Positions 1 through 10,588 of a stretch of 64,000 nucleotides of DNA are shown here, in pieces. This DNA comes from Aphidius gifuensis. Its lineage: Eukaryota > Arthropoda > Insecta > Hymenoptera > Braconidae. The stretch covers positions 2,542,001-2,606,000 of the forward strand of contig NC_057792.1 of NCBI RefSeq assembly GCF_014905175.1, written 5' to 3'. Position 1 is the stretch's first letter; each line of letters starts with the position of its first letter. The translations under genes were made by a program, and so were the position numbers. The notes under the pieces were generated by a model that made no database searches, was not told where the DNA came from, and was given only the letters and a program-made list of their open reading frames with translations.

Positions 1-805
1 TACCTTGATATACATTTAAGAGAAAAAAACCTGTTCAGTAGGGGTAGTAAATAGTTGCCTTTTATTTCCACTTTTCCCCATGGGGCACAAGTTCTTAGAC
101 CCCATCACCCCAATATAGACATTCAGTTGCATTCCATTGCATTCGGACTTCGGTGGACTTCGGATTATGCACATAAATGATCTCTCCAGTTTATGTTTGT
201 CAAACAATCAATTTTTCTTAGTTATTATTTAATTTGAATAGAATTTCCAGCATAAAAAAAAAAATTATTATAAATGAAATATGAAAAGATTATTAAATTA
301 TTCAAATTACTTTTATTTCGGCGATAAATATGTATATAAATAAATTAACTTTTTATAAAACTCATTTTCATTTTTTTTCAGTTAAAATTTTTGCTTTACT
401 TTATTAAAAAACGTTAATTGAATAACATTTACTGATGTATTAATTAGATTAAAGATATATACTAATATACGAGACAAGAAGACTAGAAATGTTTATTAAC
501 AGTTAGCTGACAAGTGACGGGCCGACCAAAAAACAATGATTGTAACTGATTGTACTTGGATTGTAGATGATTGTTATATATTTAGTTTTGTTTGTCAACC
601 CCCTAATTAATTTTAATTAATTAATGAATATTTGAAGTTGCCAGATAGCCGACATTTATAATTTTTAAATGGCTGATATTTTTATATTAGTAAGATGCTT
701 AATTTATAGCAAATCGTTTGTACATCATTATTTTACGTTTGTCATTTTATAAAAATTTTTATTTTTTTAAATATTTATTAAAAACTATTGTACTATTCAT
801 CCCCC

Positions 806-1095
806 TACTGGCTGCTTTCTTTCATGAACTTATGTTCAGAACATTGATGTGATCTTCATCAGCGCACGCGTAGGCGCAAAGGCGCAGAATTATTAAAATG
901 GCTGTGCATTGGCGCCGGTATTATATTCATATTTTTCTTGACAATTGTGTACTAACCTAAAAATATATGTAATGCCAGTGGTTGCCAGCACCAATGCACA
1001 GCCATTTAAAAAAAAATAAATAATTCTGCGCATTTGCGCCTACGCGTGCGCTGATGGAGATCACATCAGTGTTCATGAAAGAAAGCAGCCATTAT
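806..1095. repeat. Foldback (inverted-repeat) element
   Basis: Two arms of about 95-100 bases face each other around a short AT-rich spacer. The left arm starts near 809 with GGCTGCTTTCTTTCATGAAC and the right arm ends near 1092 with its complement. Both contain the GC-rich core GCGCACGCGTAGGCGC. GC content is far above the surroundings. It looks like a non-autonomous foldback transposon; no coding capacity is seen. Confidence 0.7.
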
Positions 1096-1100
1096 CACTG

Positions 1101-1384
1101 TTAGGGTGCGAACTCACGACAAGCTAAAATTTCCGCTTGTAAACATGGCGGCCAATGGCGGTGCAATGGCGGCTGCAAAAATAACCAAATTATAACTAAA
1201 TTCACTAAATTTACTGAATTTACTGCAAATCCGTGGTGTCTCTCCGTGACTGCAGAACAAGCTTGACACCGCCAAGCTTGTTCTAAAATCACGGATTTGC
1301 AGTAAATTTAGTAAATTTGGTTATTTTTGCAGCCGCCATGTTTACAAGCGGAAATTTTAGCTTGTCGTGAGTTCGAGCCCTTAA
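1101..1384. mobile_element. MITE-like palindromic element
   Basis: Long imperfect inverted repeat: the left end GTGCGAACTCACGACAAGC is mirrored by GCTTGTCGTGAGTTCGAGCC at the right end, and the similarity runs inward for over 100 bases through ATGGCGGC/GCCGCCAT to a small central palindrome ACAAGCTTG. The right end is followed by TTAA and the left begins with TTAG, so a decayed TTAA target-site duplication is possible. It abuts the foldback element on its left. No transposase is present. Confidence 0.65.
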
Positions 1385-2249
1385 TGAGTACTTGCGCATG
1401 CGCGGGTACAGTGATAAAAAAATGGCGACCAAATGTCATGTTGGTGTTGACTGTTGGGCAATGTTATGGAGGCTTAATAAAATGTGTACACAGTACAGTG
1501 TACACTATACAACAATAAACAATTGTAAACAATAATATTTTCTAAATAATCAACAACGAAGTAAACAAATATTTAATTACTGTCTTAATTAAATTAATTA
1601 AATTCGATATGTCAAGTTTTATTAGAGTAACAAATAATTTTATTTTATTTCAGATGGTTAAAAGTATAAGTATTAATAAAAAACCAATATACCTAATAAT
1701 AAATTACTACTTGAACAAGTACCAGTAGCAAATGATGACAAAAATAAAAATAAACAAAGTGCCTCTGAAAAATGGGAGATCTGATAGAATAAATGATCAT
1801 GATAATCCTAAAAAATTGAATAAATTAGTCATCAATATTTATATACCTAAAAAAAACATTCATAAAAAAATAGATATTACGTCAAGTACATATAATGGAG
1901 TATCAATATATCAAGTTTAACAACAACAACACAACAACAACACCACCTTTAGCAGCATCACCAAATGCTAGTAAAAAATTGATACTCAAAATACCATTTG
2001 ATAAATAAAAATTTAGAAATAATCATAGGTATATTGTGAGATCATAAATATCAGAATATTTTGGTGTTTCAAAAATTCTGGGTGAAAATCAAATTGAAGA
2101 AAGCAATGCTGTATATATATATATCAAGTAAGAAAAGACAAAATATTGATGTATATAAAGCACTCAATGATACATCAAATTGTCATTTTGATGAATCAGG
2201 GTATGATCTTTTAAATATTATTTTATTTTTATATTTTATATTTTTTAGG

Positions 2250-2660
2250 ATCAATCATGTTTTATTTTCGAAACAACAAGATATAACTATCAACTACCTG
2301 ATGCTTTGACATATTGTCACAATAAAAATGACTTTATTCCAGGAAATTTAACTTTTGATAAAGATGGTGAATTAAAAATTTATGTTTTCAAATGGTCTAT
2401 ACATGCATCATCTAGAAGCAATATATTGTGTGGTGTATTGAATTATTTACCACCAGAAATGATTTTCAGTAATTTACATGATGTTGAGTTATGGAGTGTT
2501 AGAGTATTATATGATGATATAGGCAATCTACCTTGTGTTATGTTATGTTACCTAAAAGTTATGATAATACAGATGAAAAAATTATCAAAGCACAATATAC
2601 ACAGCGATTTTATGTTAGTAAGGGTGCTCGTGATTTAGTTTCAAAGGTAAAACATATTTT
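2250..2660 (+). pseudogene. Decayed Aurora-type kinase fragment
   Basis: Reading the plus strand gives a damaged Ser/Thr kinase core resembling Aurora kinases: DALTYCHNK (the segment before the catalytic loop), DGELKI, a degenerate activation segment WSIHASS, LCGVLNYLPPEMI (the Aurora LCGTLDYLPPEMI element), HDVELWSV and, near 2618-2640, KGARDLVSK. The HRD catalytic loop and DFG metal-binding motif are both missing or changed, and frame breaks separate the pieces. A GT donor after the last piece and a later AG acceptor near 2715 suggest the copy arose by DNA duplication rather than retroposition. It cannot encode an active kinase. Confidence 0.7.
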
Positions 2661-3441
2661 TTTTTGTCATTAAAAAGAAGCAAATATATATATTTTATTT
2701 TATTTTTTTTTTTAGATTGAAAACATTGTGTTGAATGATGTACTTGATTTGATTTGATTTCTTGAACATCAGAAAAAAATGGGTACATAAGAACATGAGA
2801 AGCAAATAATTTATTGATGGTGAAACAAGAAATTTATCTAATATAGTTGCTGTTGGTAGATTTCATCCTGGTTTATTAGCACTTTCACTTGGTACAACTA
2901 CCCCACGACAACTAAGCATTGAATTCATACGAAGACGTGGATTAGATGCAAAATTTATTTTCATCGAATAAAGATTTTTAAATTATTTAAATTATCATTT
3001 TGTTTTATTTAAAATAATTATAAATATATTTTTTATATTTTGTCAGAACAACAATTGTATTTTACCAAAAAAATTAGTTGCTGCCAGCTATTATAATTGA
3101 GACGCTTTATTAAATTTCACTGAATCACAAAAACGTGTTCTATCAACATCAGGGCTTATTAAAACAATGGTTACATAACATTTTAATTAATTATTTTATT
3201 TAATTAAAAAAAGTGAATATTTAAGTTAATATAATTTTTTTTTGTCGGTTTACAGATTCAGATTTAACGAAGAAAATTATGTGAGGCTTCAGCCTGAATG
3301 GATGTCATTTAGAAATCCATTGACTAAATATATAAAATATGTTGTATTATTCTAATTTTAATATAAATGTGATCTACGAATGTAGACATTTGAAGAGGCA
3401 AAACACTACAGATAAAGTAGCAAATAATATTTTTATTTTTA
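2661..3441 (+). other. Intergenic stretch with short decayed coding-like pieces
   Basis: Contains broken open stretches on the plus strand, for example around 2810-2970 (ending in TAA at about 2970) and 3060-3170, interrupted by stops and long T runs. Just after the kinase fragment a piece reading LEHQKKW at about 2765 may continue the kinase C-terminal lobe. The other pieces were not recognised. No intact gene is supported. Confidence 0.4.
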
Positions 3442-3927
3442 TTAAGGTACAACTAGGGAAAATTAAAAATAATGACGATTTCACGAATTTTATAGAGTAG
3501 ATAATTGAAATAACGATACGCCTTTTTCTTTAATCAGTTTTTTTGTTATAAGATGTTTTTTTGATTAATTAACTGTTAAAGATGGTCCTTTTTTTTGAGG
3601 TTGAACATAGGTTCTTATGGAAAAAGATGTTCGGCTTTTCATAATACCCCATCGAAATACTTGAAAAAATAATGCCATATTTACCAAAAACTAAAGGATA
3701 AAACTAGAAAAAAAGACGAAAAATCATCACCCAAATTTAGTATAGGTTTTAATATTCAATTTTAATTAATAGAGGATAATAAATTTTTGTCTTTGTCTAA
3801 ATACTTGAGTGGAAGTGAGAAACAGTATTCTCTTTCTAATCTTTCGTCCTTTTCGCACTCATGAATATATAATGTTTTTAGCAAACATCCGCCAGATATC
3901 TCTCATTTTGCCCTAGTTGTACCTTAA
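3442..3927. mobile_element. TTAA-flanked MITE
   Basis: The 13-base terminal inverted repeat GGTACAACTAGGG starts at 3446 and its complement CCCTAGTTGTACC ends at 3923. Both ends are directly flanked by TTAA (3442-3445 and 3924-3927), the target duplication typical of piggyBac-type elements. The 478-base interior holds no transposase. The right end lies only 16 bases from the stop codon of the neighbouring secreted-protein gene, so the element may supply part of that gene's 3' untranslated region. Confidence 0.75.
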
Positions 3928-3942
3928 TCGATTGTAATTTTT

Positions 3943-4693
3943 TTATTTCCCCAGATCTACGGAGTTAAAAACGGTAGTACCTGTTGTTATTATCTTAGTT
4001 CCTTCAGTCTTTATCTTATTTAATTTTTCTATCTGCTCATTTGCGGCTTTCAGATCTTTTTCAAGTTGTTCTAAGGGACTTTCTCTGTATCTCCATGTGG
4101 TCCAAACCCATGCGTCGTACACCATGCGGCAACCAGTCCATATGGTTCCCGCTTTTCCACCCTGATCAGCATAGAGTCGTTGAAGATCAAGAATGATGCA
4201 ATAAACATCGTATTCCTGAACTTGTCCAAAACATTTTTCACTATAGAGCTTTAGCAGTAATGAAATATAGAAATCGTTTTTGACATCATCTTTTGTCAAT
4301 GTTTTAAAACGATTAATGAAGATAGTCAACCATATGGTTTCTTTTTTTGAAATTTCACCATTAAAAATATCATTAATTACATTCACTCTGAGTTCCTTTT
4401 CTTCCACTAGTTGATATTTTTGATAGTAATCTTTTAATTGAACAAAATAATCAGAGATGACATCTTTCATGGTCAAATAATTCTTAAATGTTTTATTTCC
4501 AGCAGAAAGTTCATCAGTATTAGAATAAGCTCCCAGTGGTGCTCCTTCCACTGTCACTGAAAATAAATATTATGATATATTGTACAATTATATTTATTTG
4601 TATATTAATTTAAGTACTATATAACGAGTACATACCAATTAATGTGAAACATAGAATCAAGAAAAAAGATATAATATTTTTTGCATACATCAT
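3943..4693 (-). CDS. Small secreted protein of unknown family (two exons)
   Basis: Coding exons are 4636-4693 and 3943-4556, joined through a phase-1 GT-AG intron of 79 bases, giving 223 residues. Exon 1 encodes a clear signal peptide (MMYAKNIISFFLILCFTLIV) with cleavage expected near VTVEG-AP. The mature part is mostly alpha-helical in character, with a Tyr/Trp-rich middle (IWTGCRMVYDAWVWTTW) and a C-terminal charged coiled-coil-like segment (LEKDLKAANEQIEKLNKIK). There are few cysteines (KCFG, VYCI, TGCR). I do not recognise the family and see no catalytic motif. It is the nearest gene to the CHH/ITP-like array and, like it, is secreted and on the minus strand, so a shared tissue of expression is possible but unproven. 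The first of two adjacent ATGs is used as start. Confidence 0.75.
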
Positions 4694-4699
4694 TATAAT

Positions 4700-6309
4700 T
4701 TTTTGTTCATTACCAGTATTGGTACCAATTCAGCTGAAAACAAAAAAAAATTATTCAAAAAATTATTTTTAATTTTAATTAACGACATAAAATTTTTATT
4801 ATAATTATCTTCAGGTAGCAAGAAATAAATAAGTTAATTTTTATTTACACGATCATTTCTACTTTGTCGACGTATCCTGGGGAATTTCTTAAAGACATTT
4901 TACGTATTTTCAACCGGGAACGAATGCGTTAACAAAATTTTATCCTCTTAAAATTACGAGTCGCGGATGAATGAAAAAATTTTAAACAAGAAGAAAAAAA
5001 CAAGAAAAAAAAAATGAAAAAAAGAAAAAAAAAAAATTAATAATACGATTACGACGTTTGGCTGTTCGAGTCACAAAATAAAATCATTGACAATCGGTTT
5101 TCTACACGGAGAAAAATTTACATTACAAAAAATTAAAATATATTGATCATTAAAGATAAGGAATATATTAGTTAATTAATTTTCATTAAAATTATTAAAA
5201 TACAGTGACTCATTTGCCAAACGAATTTATGTCATCATTGTTTTGTCTTCTAATTTAAATTAAAAAAAAAAAACACAAATGACAAATTAATCAAAATTGT
5301 ATGTAAAATAATTATATCAAATGATCCCGCGTTAAGTCTAATTTTAAAAGATAAAAACAAAAAAAAATAAAATAAATAATAATAATATTTTATTGTTCTA
5401 TATTTGATCAAATTAAAATTCAAAAAGCTCAATGCTCATTAATTAAATTTGGAAAACAAGTTAATAATTATGGTGCAGTATATATAAATAAATTTTATTA
5501 ATTTACGTGATTTTAAATATGAAAAAAATAAACTAAAAAGTTAAGAAAAATTACTATTAATTGTAAAAAAAAAAAAAACATGTACAAAGCAACAATGGGA
5601 CTCAATAATGTTTAAACAAATAAATTTTTTGCATAATTATCGCAGATAATAAATTATTTTGACCGGAAAAATAAATATATCTTTAATATTAATCTATTTT
5701 AAGGTAGAAAAAAAAGAAACAAACAAATGTACCACAAATTTAAATTATTTAAAAATTATAAAGTATAAAAAAAATATACATAATTTTCTTGATTGTGTAG
5801 CGAAGCAACACACAAAAGTTATAAATTTATAATATCAAAAATAAATATGGGAAATAAAAAAAAAAAAAAAAATCAATAAAAATAATTGCATGAAATATAA
5901 ATTATAAACTTACATGATGATGTCTTTAGGAAAAAAAAATAACTTTGATCAGGTAATATTAATTGTCACGGGTTCTAATCTTATACTAACGAATAAAAAT
6001 TCATGCGGCCTCGCCTACACAAATATATTATTTTTCAATTTATTTTTTTATCTTTAACTATAAATGAATATTTTGGGGGGAAGAAGTTGATGAATTTTGT
6101 CTAAACGATAAAAAAATTAATAAAAAAAAAATTATATCTACATCGAATTTTTTTTTATTTTTTTTATCTTTTCTTTGTATTAAAGAAAATTAATTTTACC
6201 TTGACCCATTTAAATTACAGACATAATACAATATAAAAATGCAAACAATATAGTTAATTGTATTTTTGATAATTGTGTGTAATGTTAAATATTCTTTATG
6301 AATATATTT
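4700..6309. other. AT-rich intergenic DNA, no gene seen
   Basis: Dominated by A and T homopolymers. The short open stretch on the minus strand around 5250-5430 is low-complexity Phe/Tyr/Leu and has no signal peptide, splice context or homology that I can see. Confidence 0.6.
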
Positions 6310-6373
6310 ATTATTATACTATATGAAAATTAATTACAAATAAATTTCTTAAATTTTATTTTTTAAATTACAG

Positions 6374-6603
6374 AAAGGATTGTTTTAAAAATGAATTTTT
6401 TGGATGGATGCTTGGAGATGATATTATTAAATGATACAGAGGATATTAAAAATATGAAAAAAGATCGATTAAAACTTGGCGTTGACTTGCCATTTATTCA
6501 ACGATCAATTATTTTACCCAATGAACCACAAGATCCAGAAGCACCAGAAGCACGATTTAAATCAATATGGCGTCAAATATATGAAGCCCCTTGGCTTCCA
6601 TAA
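6374..6603 (+). pseudogene. Orphan second exon of a CHH/ITP-like gene, inverted
   Basis: Preceded by an intact acceptor (TTACAG), this is a copy of exon 2 of array gene 9 (KDCFKNEFF, then CLEMILLNDTEDIKNM and the tail RSIILP). One extra G around 6401, in the run before GATGGATGC, shifts the frame between FF and DGC: it has 230 bases against 229 in the parent. No matching first exon lies upstream on the plus strand, because the duplicated block starts inside the intron at about 6310. It is therefore broken and not expressible as the parent protein. Confidence 0.8.
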
Positions 6604-7013
6604 TTTAATAATTTAATATATACATTAAACAAATAATAAAAAAATATTTAAGCATTATTTCAGTGTCATTTTTTATTGATCTATATATTAATTGAATATT
6701 GAAATCATGTGACAATGATATATTTTATCTATTTGTGGGAATTTGTATACAAACTAAATTAGTTTTATTTTTATAAAATAAAAAAAATGATAAATATTGT
6801 TATCAAGTTTGACCTTTATCTTTGTTAAATTATTATTATAATTTTTATATTTATAGAAGAAACCAATGAGTCTAAAATATTATTATACATTTAATATTAT
6901 TAAGCTCATCAAGGACATTCAATCAATTCACATTAGCCAGTATAATTTTTTCTCAGCTCAAAAAAATATTTATCAATTAAAATATAAACTCAAATTAACA
7001 TTAAATTAAAACA

Positions 7014-7118
7014 ATGTCTAAATTGATATTCAATGGATCAATTATCTTACCAGCAAAACCAGAATTAGAAAAAAAATCTATATGGCGTAAAATATATGAA
7101 AACATGGTGTTTTGGTAA
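7014..7118 (+). pseudogene. Deletion-fused remnant of a CHH/ITP-like gene
   Basis: A 34-codon open frame begins with the signal-peptide start MSKLI of the array genes and runs directly into NGSIILPAKPELEKK and the end of the second exon of array gene 8. All six cysteines, and most of the signal peptide, are lost. It lies at the deletion junction of the inverted block. The promoter region of the parent gene is retained upstream, so a transcript is conceivable, but the product would lack the hormone fold. Confidence 0.7.
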
Positions 7119-7583
7119 TTCAGAGAAAATCAACTCCAGGAATTTAATTTATAATAATTTTTAATTACATCTGCTTGCTCGACATCAACTACCTCAACCT
7201 AACTAACAATAACAAGTACATTTATTTATTGTTGATTAAAGATGATAATGTTGCATTATAGTTTATCAATCGTTGCAGGTTGATAAAAAAAAAAAATAAA
7301 TAAACCAATCAATTTTTTGTTACATAATAATAATATTACATTTTTTTTTTTAGAAATTTAAATTATTTATTTTACACTTTTTTCTATAGAATTATTGCGA
7401 GCCGTAATTTAACAATGAAGAAAATTTTTTTTTCACATCAAATAGGATGACTTAAATGTTGTTCATTATGTTTTATTTTTATTTGTTAACAAGTTTTTTT
7501 TTACAATATTTTGATTTTACTTTGAATATAATTAAATAATTTCATATAAACTATTGTATAAATATTCATATCCACGTGAATAT
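7119..7583. other. Intergenic, no gene seen
   Basis: AT-rich DNA between the end of the inverted block and array gene 1. Its right part presumably holds the 3' untranslated region of gene 1, which is on the minus strand. Confidence 0.5.
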
Positions 7584-8084
7584 TTATTGGATTTTTTTCT
7601 TATAGATGAATATTACTTTATCAATAGGTGTGTGGAGTATGTTTTTTAGTTCATTTATTTCGTTGATTTCATGTAAATCGTATTCCAATGTTGTAATACA
7701 TGAATCAAAACTAGTGTTGAAATAACAGTTTTTTCTGAGAAATTAAATTTTTATCCTTTTTAAAATAGTCATAAACAAATAAAATTTAAATAAATCAATA
7801 TTCAATGTTTTTTTATCTTCCAAATAATTAATAAAAAAAAAAACTTACACGCAATTGTCGTATACAGCCTTTGCTCCAAATTGGTAGTAACAAATTTCAC
7901 AAATGCGGTCTAATTTAATAAATGCTGGCTTTTCAAAAGGACCTTTGCAATCTCTAGAGTTGAAAGTTTCTAGATACCCTTTTTTTTCTGGAAAAACTGG
8001 ATCTGAATTCACAATTTGCGCAAATGAAATTGCCAGAATGCTTGATGTAATTAATAAGCACAAAAAAACTTTTAAGAAAGACAT
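7584..8084 (-). CDS. CHH/ITP-like secreted peptide, array gene 1 (most divergent)
   Basis: Exons 7849-8084 and 7584-7734 join through a phase-2 intron of 114 bases, giving 128 residues. A strong signal peptide (MSFLKVFLCLLITSSILAIS) is followed by a short linker and the CHH/ITP cysteine frame with exact family spacing, C-x15-C-x2-C-x12-C-x3-C-x8-C. Recognisable elements are DCKGPF, LDRICEIC, YDNC, then exon 2 KNCYFNTSFDSC. The intron splits the codon just after Cys4, the conserved intron site of the family. Unlike its neighbours it lacks the FFDGC motif and the RSI[IV]LP tail, ending soon after ELKNIL, so it is closest in layout to an ordinary ITP. Exon 2 is easy to miss because it is short and divergent. 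Known family members are secreted neuropeptides acting on membrane receptors to control ion transport or metabolism; the function here is unknown. A shared TACTGCGCAT motif lies about 150 bases upstream. Confidence 0.8.
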
Positions 8085-8234
8085 TTTTTAAATCTTTATT
8101 GTTTAATTCAAAAATAAAGAATCAAAATTAAACTTGGATATTATATCATAAACAACTTTATTGTTTTAACCTGACTGATTGGCTTTGAGGTGATCGACTG
8201 AATGGGCAAGTTAAAAATATATTGAATATTATTT

Positions 8235-8244
8235 TACTGCGCAT
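8235..8244 (-). promoter_or_regulatory. Shared array promoter motif upstream of gene 1
   Basis: TACTGCGCAT on the plus strand (ATGCGCAGTA in the direction of transcription), about 150 bases before the start codon of array gene 1. The same ten bases recur upstream of other array genes. Confidence 0.5.
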
Positions 8245-8700
8245 CGATTTTTATATTTTATTTTAAAATTTTTTTTATTATACCTTTAATGAGTTGGGTG
8301 ATGACATTTTTTTTTTTGATCTATCAATAGACTTCTTGATAACGGCTTTAACCGATAAGTAAAGAATATTAACTAAAATATTTATTTTGTATTTTTAATA
8401 TTTTAAAATAATTACAATAATATTCTAGAGTTTTGTGATGTCAATTAAGTATATATTTATAAATATTCATATTTATCCAGCATTGATGAAATTTAATGAT
8501 AAAATTTTATAAAAATATAAAATAAATAAATAAATATATATAAATATATTATAAATAAATAAATATAAAATAAAAAAAATGATTGGTATTTTGATTGATT
8601 GTATAATTGATTGCTATTTATTGTACATGATTTTTAACATAAATAATTTAGTAATCAGCAAAAAAATTTCACAAATATTATTCAAACATTTTCAATGGTA

Positions 8701-9257
8701 TTAATTATATTTTTCGTCTTTGTGTAAAATATATTTTGTTCGATTAATAAATGGCAAATCAACTCGTGTCTTTAATCTATCATGTTTAAGAGTTTCCTTC
8801 AACTTGTCAGTAATCAAAAATGTCTCGATGCATCCATCAAAAAATTCATTCTTATAACAATTTTTCCTGTAATTAAAATAAAATATTAATTATCAATTTT
8901 AAATAAATTTATAATACATTTATTATTCTTCAATTAGGATATTTAAATTGACAAATATATTAGGGTAATTTTTATAATCATATTTATTTACCTGCATAAT
9001 GAATGAAGAGGTGATTCTCTGTACATATTATAACAATCATCACAGAGACGTTCTAGTCTTTTAAATCTTTCAAATTCAAAAACCCCTTTACATTTAATAA
9101 ATTCAAATTTTTCATAATAACGTGCAGCCAATGAATGCTCAGGAAATGGATTTCTTAGTTCGCCAAAACATTCATCATAAATATTTATCATTGAACTGAT
9201 TAATATCATTTTTATTGCCCAATAAATTATTGATGAATATGAAAAATAATTTGACAT
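8701..9257 (-). CDS. CHH/ITP-like secreted protein, array gene 2
   Basis: Exons 8992-9257 and 8701-8866 with a 125-base phase-2 intron give 143 residues. The N-terminus is hydrophobic (YFSYSSIIYWAIKMILISSM), a probable signal peptide. The six-cysteine frame is intact with exact CHH/ITP spacing: IKCKGVFEFERFKRLERLC, DDCYNMYRES, LHSLCRKNC, NEFFDGC. GVFEFERFKRLERLCDDCYN is the closest of the set to genuine ITP/CHH sequence. An extra cysteine precedes the domain (DECFGE). After Cys6 the tail includes VDLPFINRTKYIL, a degenerate form of the motif in the other copies, and stops early. It could be a hormone homologue or a recruited effector; nothing in the sequence decides which. Confidence 0.82.
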
Positions 9258-9868
9258 TATTTTTGTTTTATTTACCTATTAAAAAAATAAGTATTTCAAG
9301 TTGAATTAAAAAATTTTAACTAATAATAATTTCAATGGAAAAATAACTTGATTATTCAACAATCAAGGAATTATTAAAATTAAGAATAAATTGAGAGTTC
9401 TCTACACTTTACTGTTGCGGAGATAAAACTGCTTACGTGTATCAAAAATTATTATCAAATGTAGTTATCTATTTATAATTAAGACACCTCGAAAAATTTC
9501 GAAATATTTTATCTTACATTGTATATTACAGTAATAATTTACAACTTGGTTCATATACATAATTTTTTATTCATTGTATAAATATTTGTCATTTTGAATA
9601 TAACTTCAAGGTTTTATATTTGACTTGATTAAAAAATATGTATATATTTTTTTTGGCTTTACTGTCATTTGTTGAATAATAGATAATAATTTGAATAAAT
9701 TATTTGTTTAATATTTTATATAATCTACAAGTTATATATTTTTTTTTATGTATATTTTATTTTCCAAGTATTATCATTGATAAGATAAAGGAATACATAT
9801 AGGATATTAAAAATATTAAAAATATTGAATTTAAAATTATCCAATTAGCCTTGAAATAATTTTATTTT
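9258..9868. other. Intergenic, no gene seen
   Basis: Upstream region of array gene 2 and 3' flank of gene 3. It contains TTTACTGTTGCGG at about 9409, a weak relative of the array promoter motif. There is no open frame of note. Confidence 0.45.
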
Positions 9869-10470
9869 TTATTTTTCTGTAGCACCATCCATTTGATCTG
9901 CTGTCTCGTGGATAAGTTTCATAAATAATGAGGTCGCTGACTCTTTGTGTTCTTTTGGTTGTTCGGGTAGAACAATTGGCCGTTGAACAAACGGCAACTC
10001 AACTCCAAGTTTCAGCCGATCATTTTTTATGTTTTTAATTTCCTCGGTATCATTTACAGATATCATCACCAAACATCCATCAAAAAATTCATTTTTAAAA
10101 CAATTATTTCTGTTATTAAAAAAAAATTATTTATAGATATAAATTACACATAATTTTATAATTTTTATATAAATTTGTAATTTTTTTGCATAACAATATA
10201 TTACCTGCATTGTGAATTGAGTTGAGGCTTTTTGAAAAGATTAAAACAATCATCACAAATTTTATCTATCTTTGCAAATACTTTGTAATTAAATGTACCA
10301 TTACATTTTATTGATTGGTACTTCTCGTAATTGGAAATAGCATTATTGTATTCTTTTTGCGGATCAATTGTTTCGTGTGCACAGACTTGAACAATATTTA
10401 TCGAAAATAAATTAATTATAAAACAATAAAATATTGATGAATACAACAAGTAATTTAACAATAAAGACAT
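9869..10470 (-). CDS. CHH/ITP-like secreted protein with long tail, array gene 3
   Basis: Exons 10205-10470 and 9869-10109 join through a 95-base phase-2 intron to give 168 residues. The signal peptide is SLLLNYLLYSSIFYCFIINL, with cleavage perhaps after QVCA. The domain has six cysteines in exact family spacing (IKCNGTF, DKICDDCFNLF, NSQCRNNCFKNEFFDGC), followed by NDTEEIKNIKNDRLKL. A tail of about 45 residues beyond the normal CHH end follows: VELPFVQRPIVLPEQP and then a charged segment. CHH/ITP hormones usually end about 20 residues after Cys6, so the tail is new. The array promoter motif lies about 109 bases upstream. The gene is intact. Confidence 0.85.
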
Positions 10471-10578
10471 TGTTTTTTTTTAATTTTCTCACTTTGATGT
10501 TTCCCCACTTTAGATGAAACAGTTTCACTGAATGCCTGAATATTTATTTGATTTTTAGAATTAAATTAAAAATTTGTT

Positions 10579-10588
10579 TACTGCGCAT
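10579..10588 (-). promoter_or_regulatory. Shared array promoter motif upstream of gene 3
   Basis: TACTGCGCAT, 109 bases before the array gene 3 start codon; identical to the copies upstream of genes 1, 5, 6 and 7. Confidence 0.5.

Larger units (their letters stand above)
6310..7180 (+). repeat. Inverted, internally deleted copy of the 17.6-18.96 kb array segment
   Basis: Read on the plus strand, this block matches the minus strand of about 17,600-18,955 almost base for base: the intron end and second exon of array gene 9, its 3' flank (TGTCATTTTTTATTGATC, then GGGAATTTGTATACAAAC), the promoter of array gene 8, and its first five codons at 7014. At about 7028 it jumps to the end of that gene's second exon, so roughly 500 bases (most of exon 1, the intron and half of exon 2) were deleted. 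The near identity implies a recent event. Confidence 0.85.

Noticed and set aside
1732..1920. Lys/Asn-rich open frame on the plus strand
   Set aside because: Low-complexity composition of AT-rich DNA, no homology, no signal or splice support.
7845..8084. Array gene 1 first exon as a single-exon gene ending at its in-frame TAA
   Set aside because: That TAA lies inside a GTAAGT donor, the cysteine frame would be cut after Cys4, and a matching second exon with Cys5 and Cys6 exists at 7,584-7,734.
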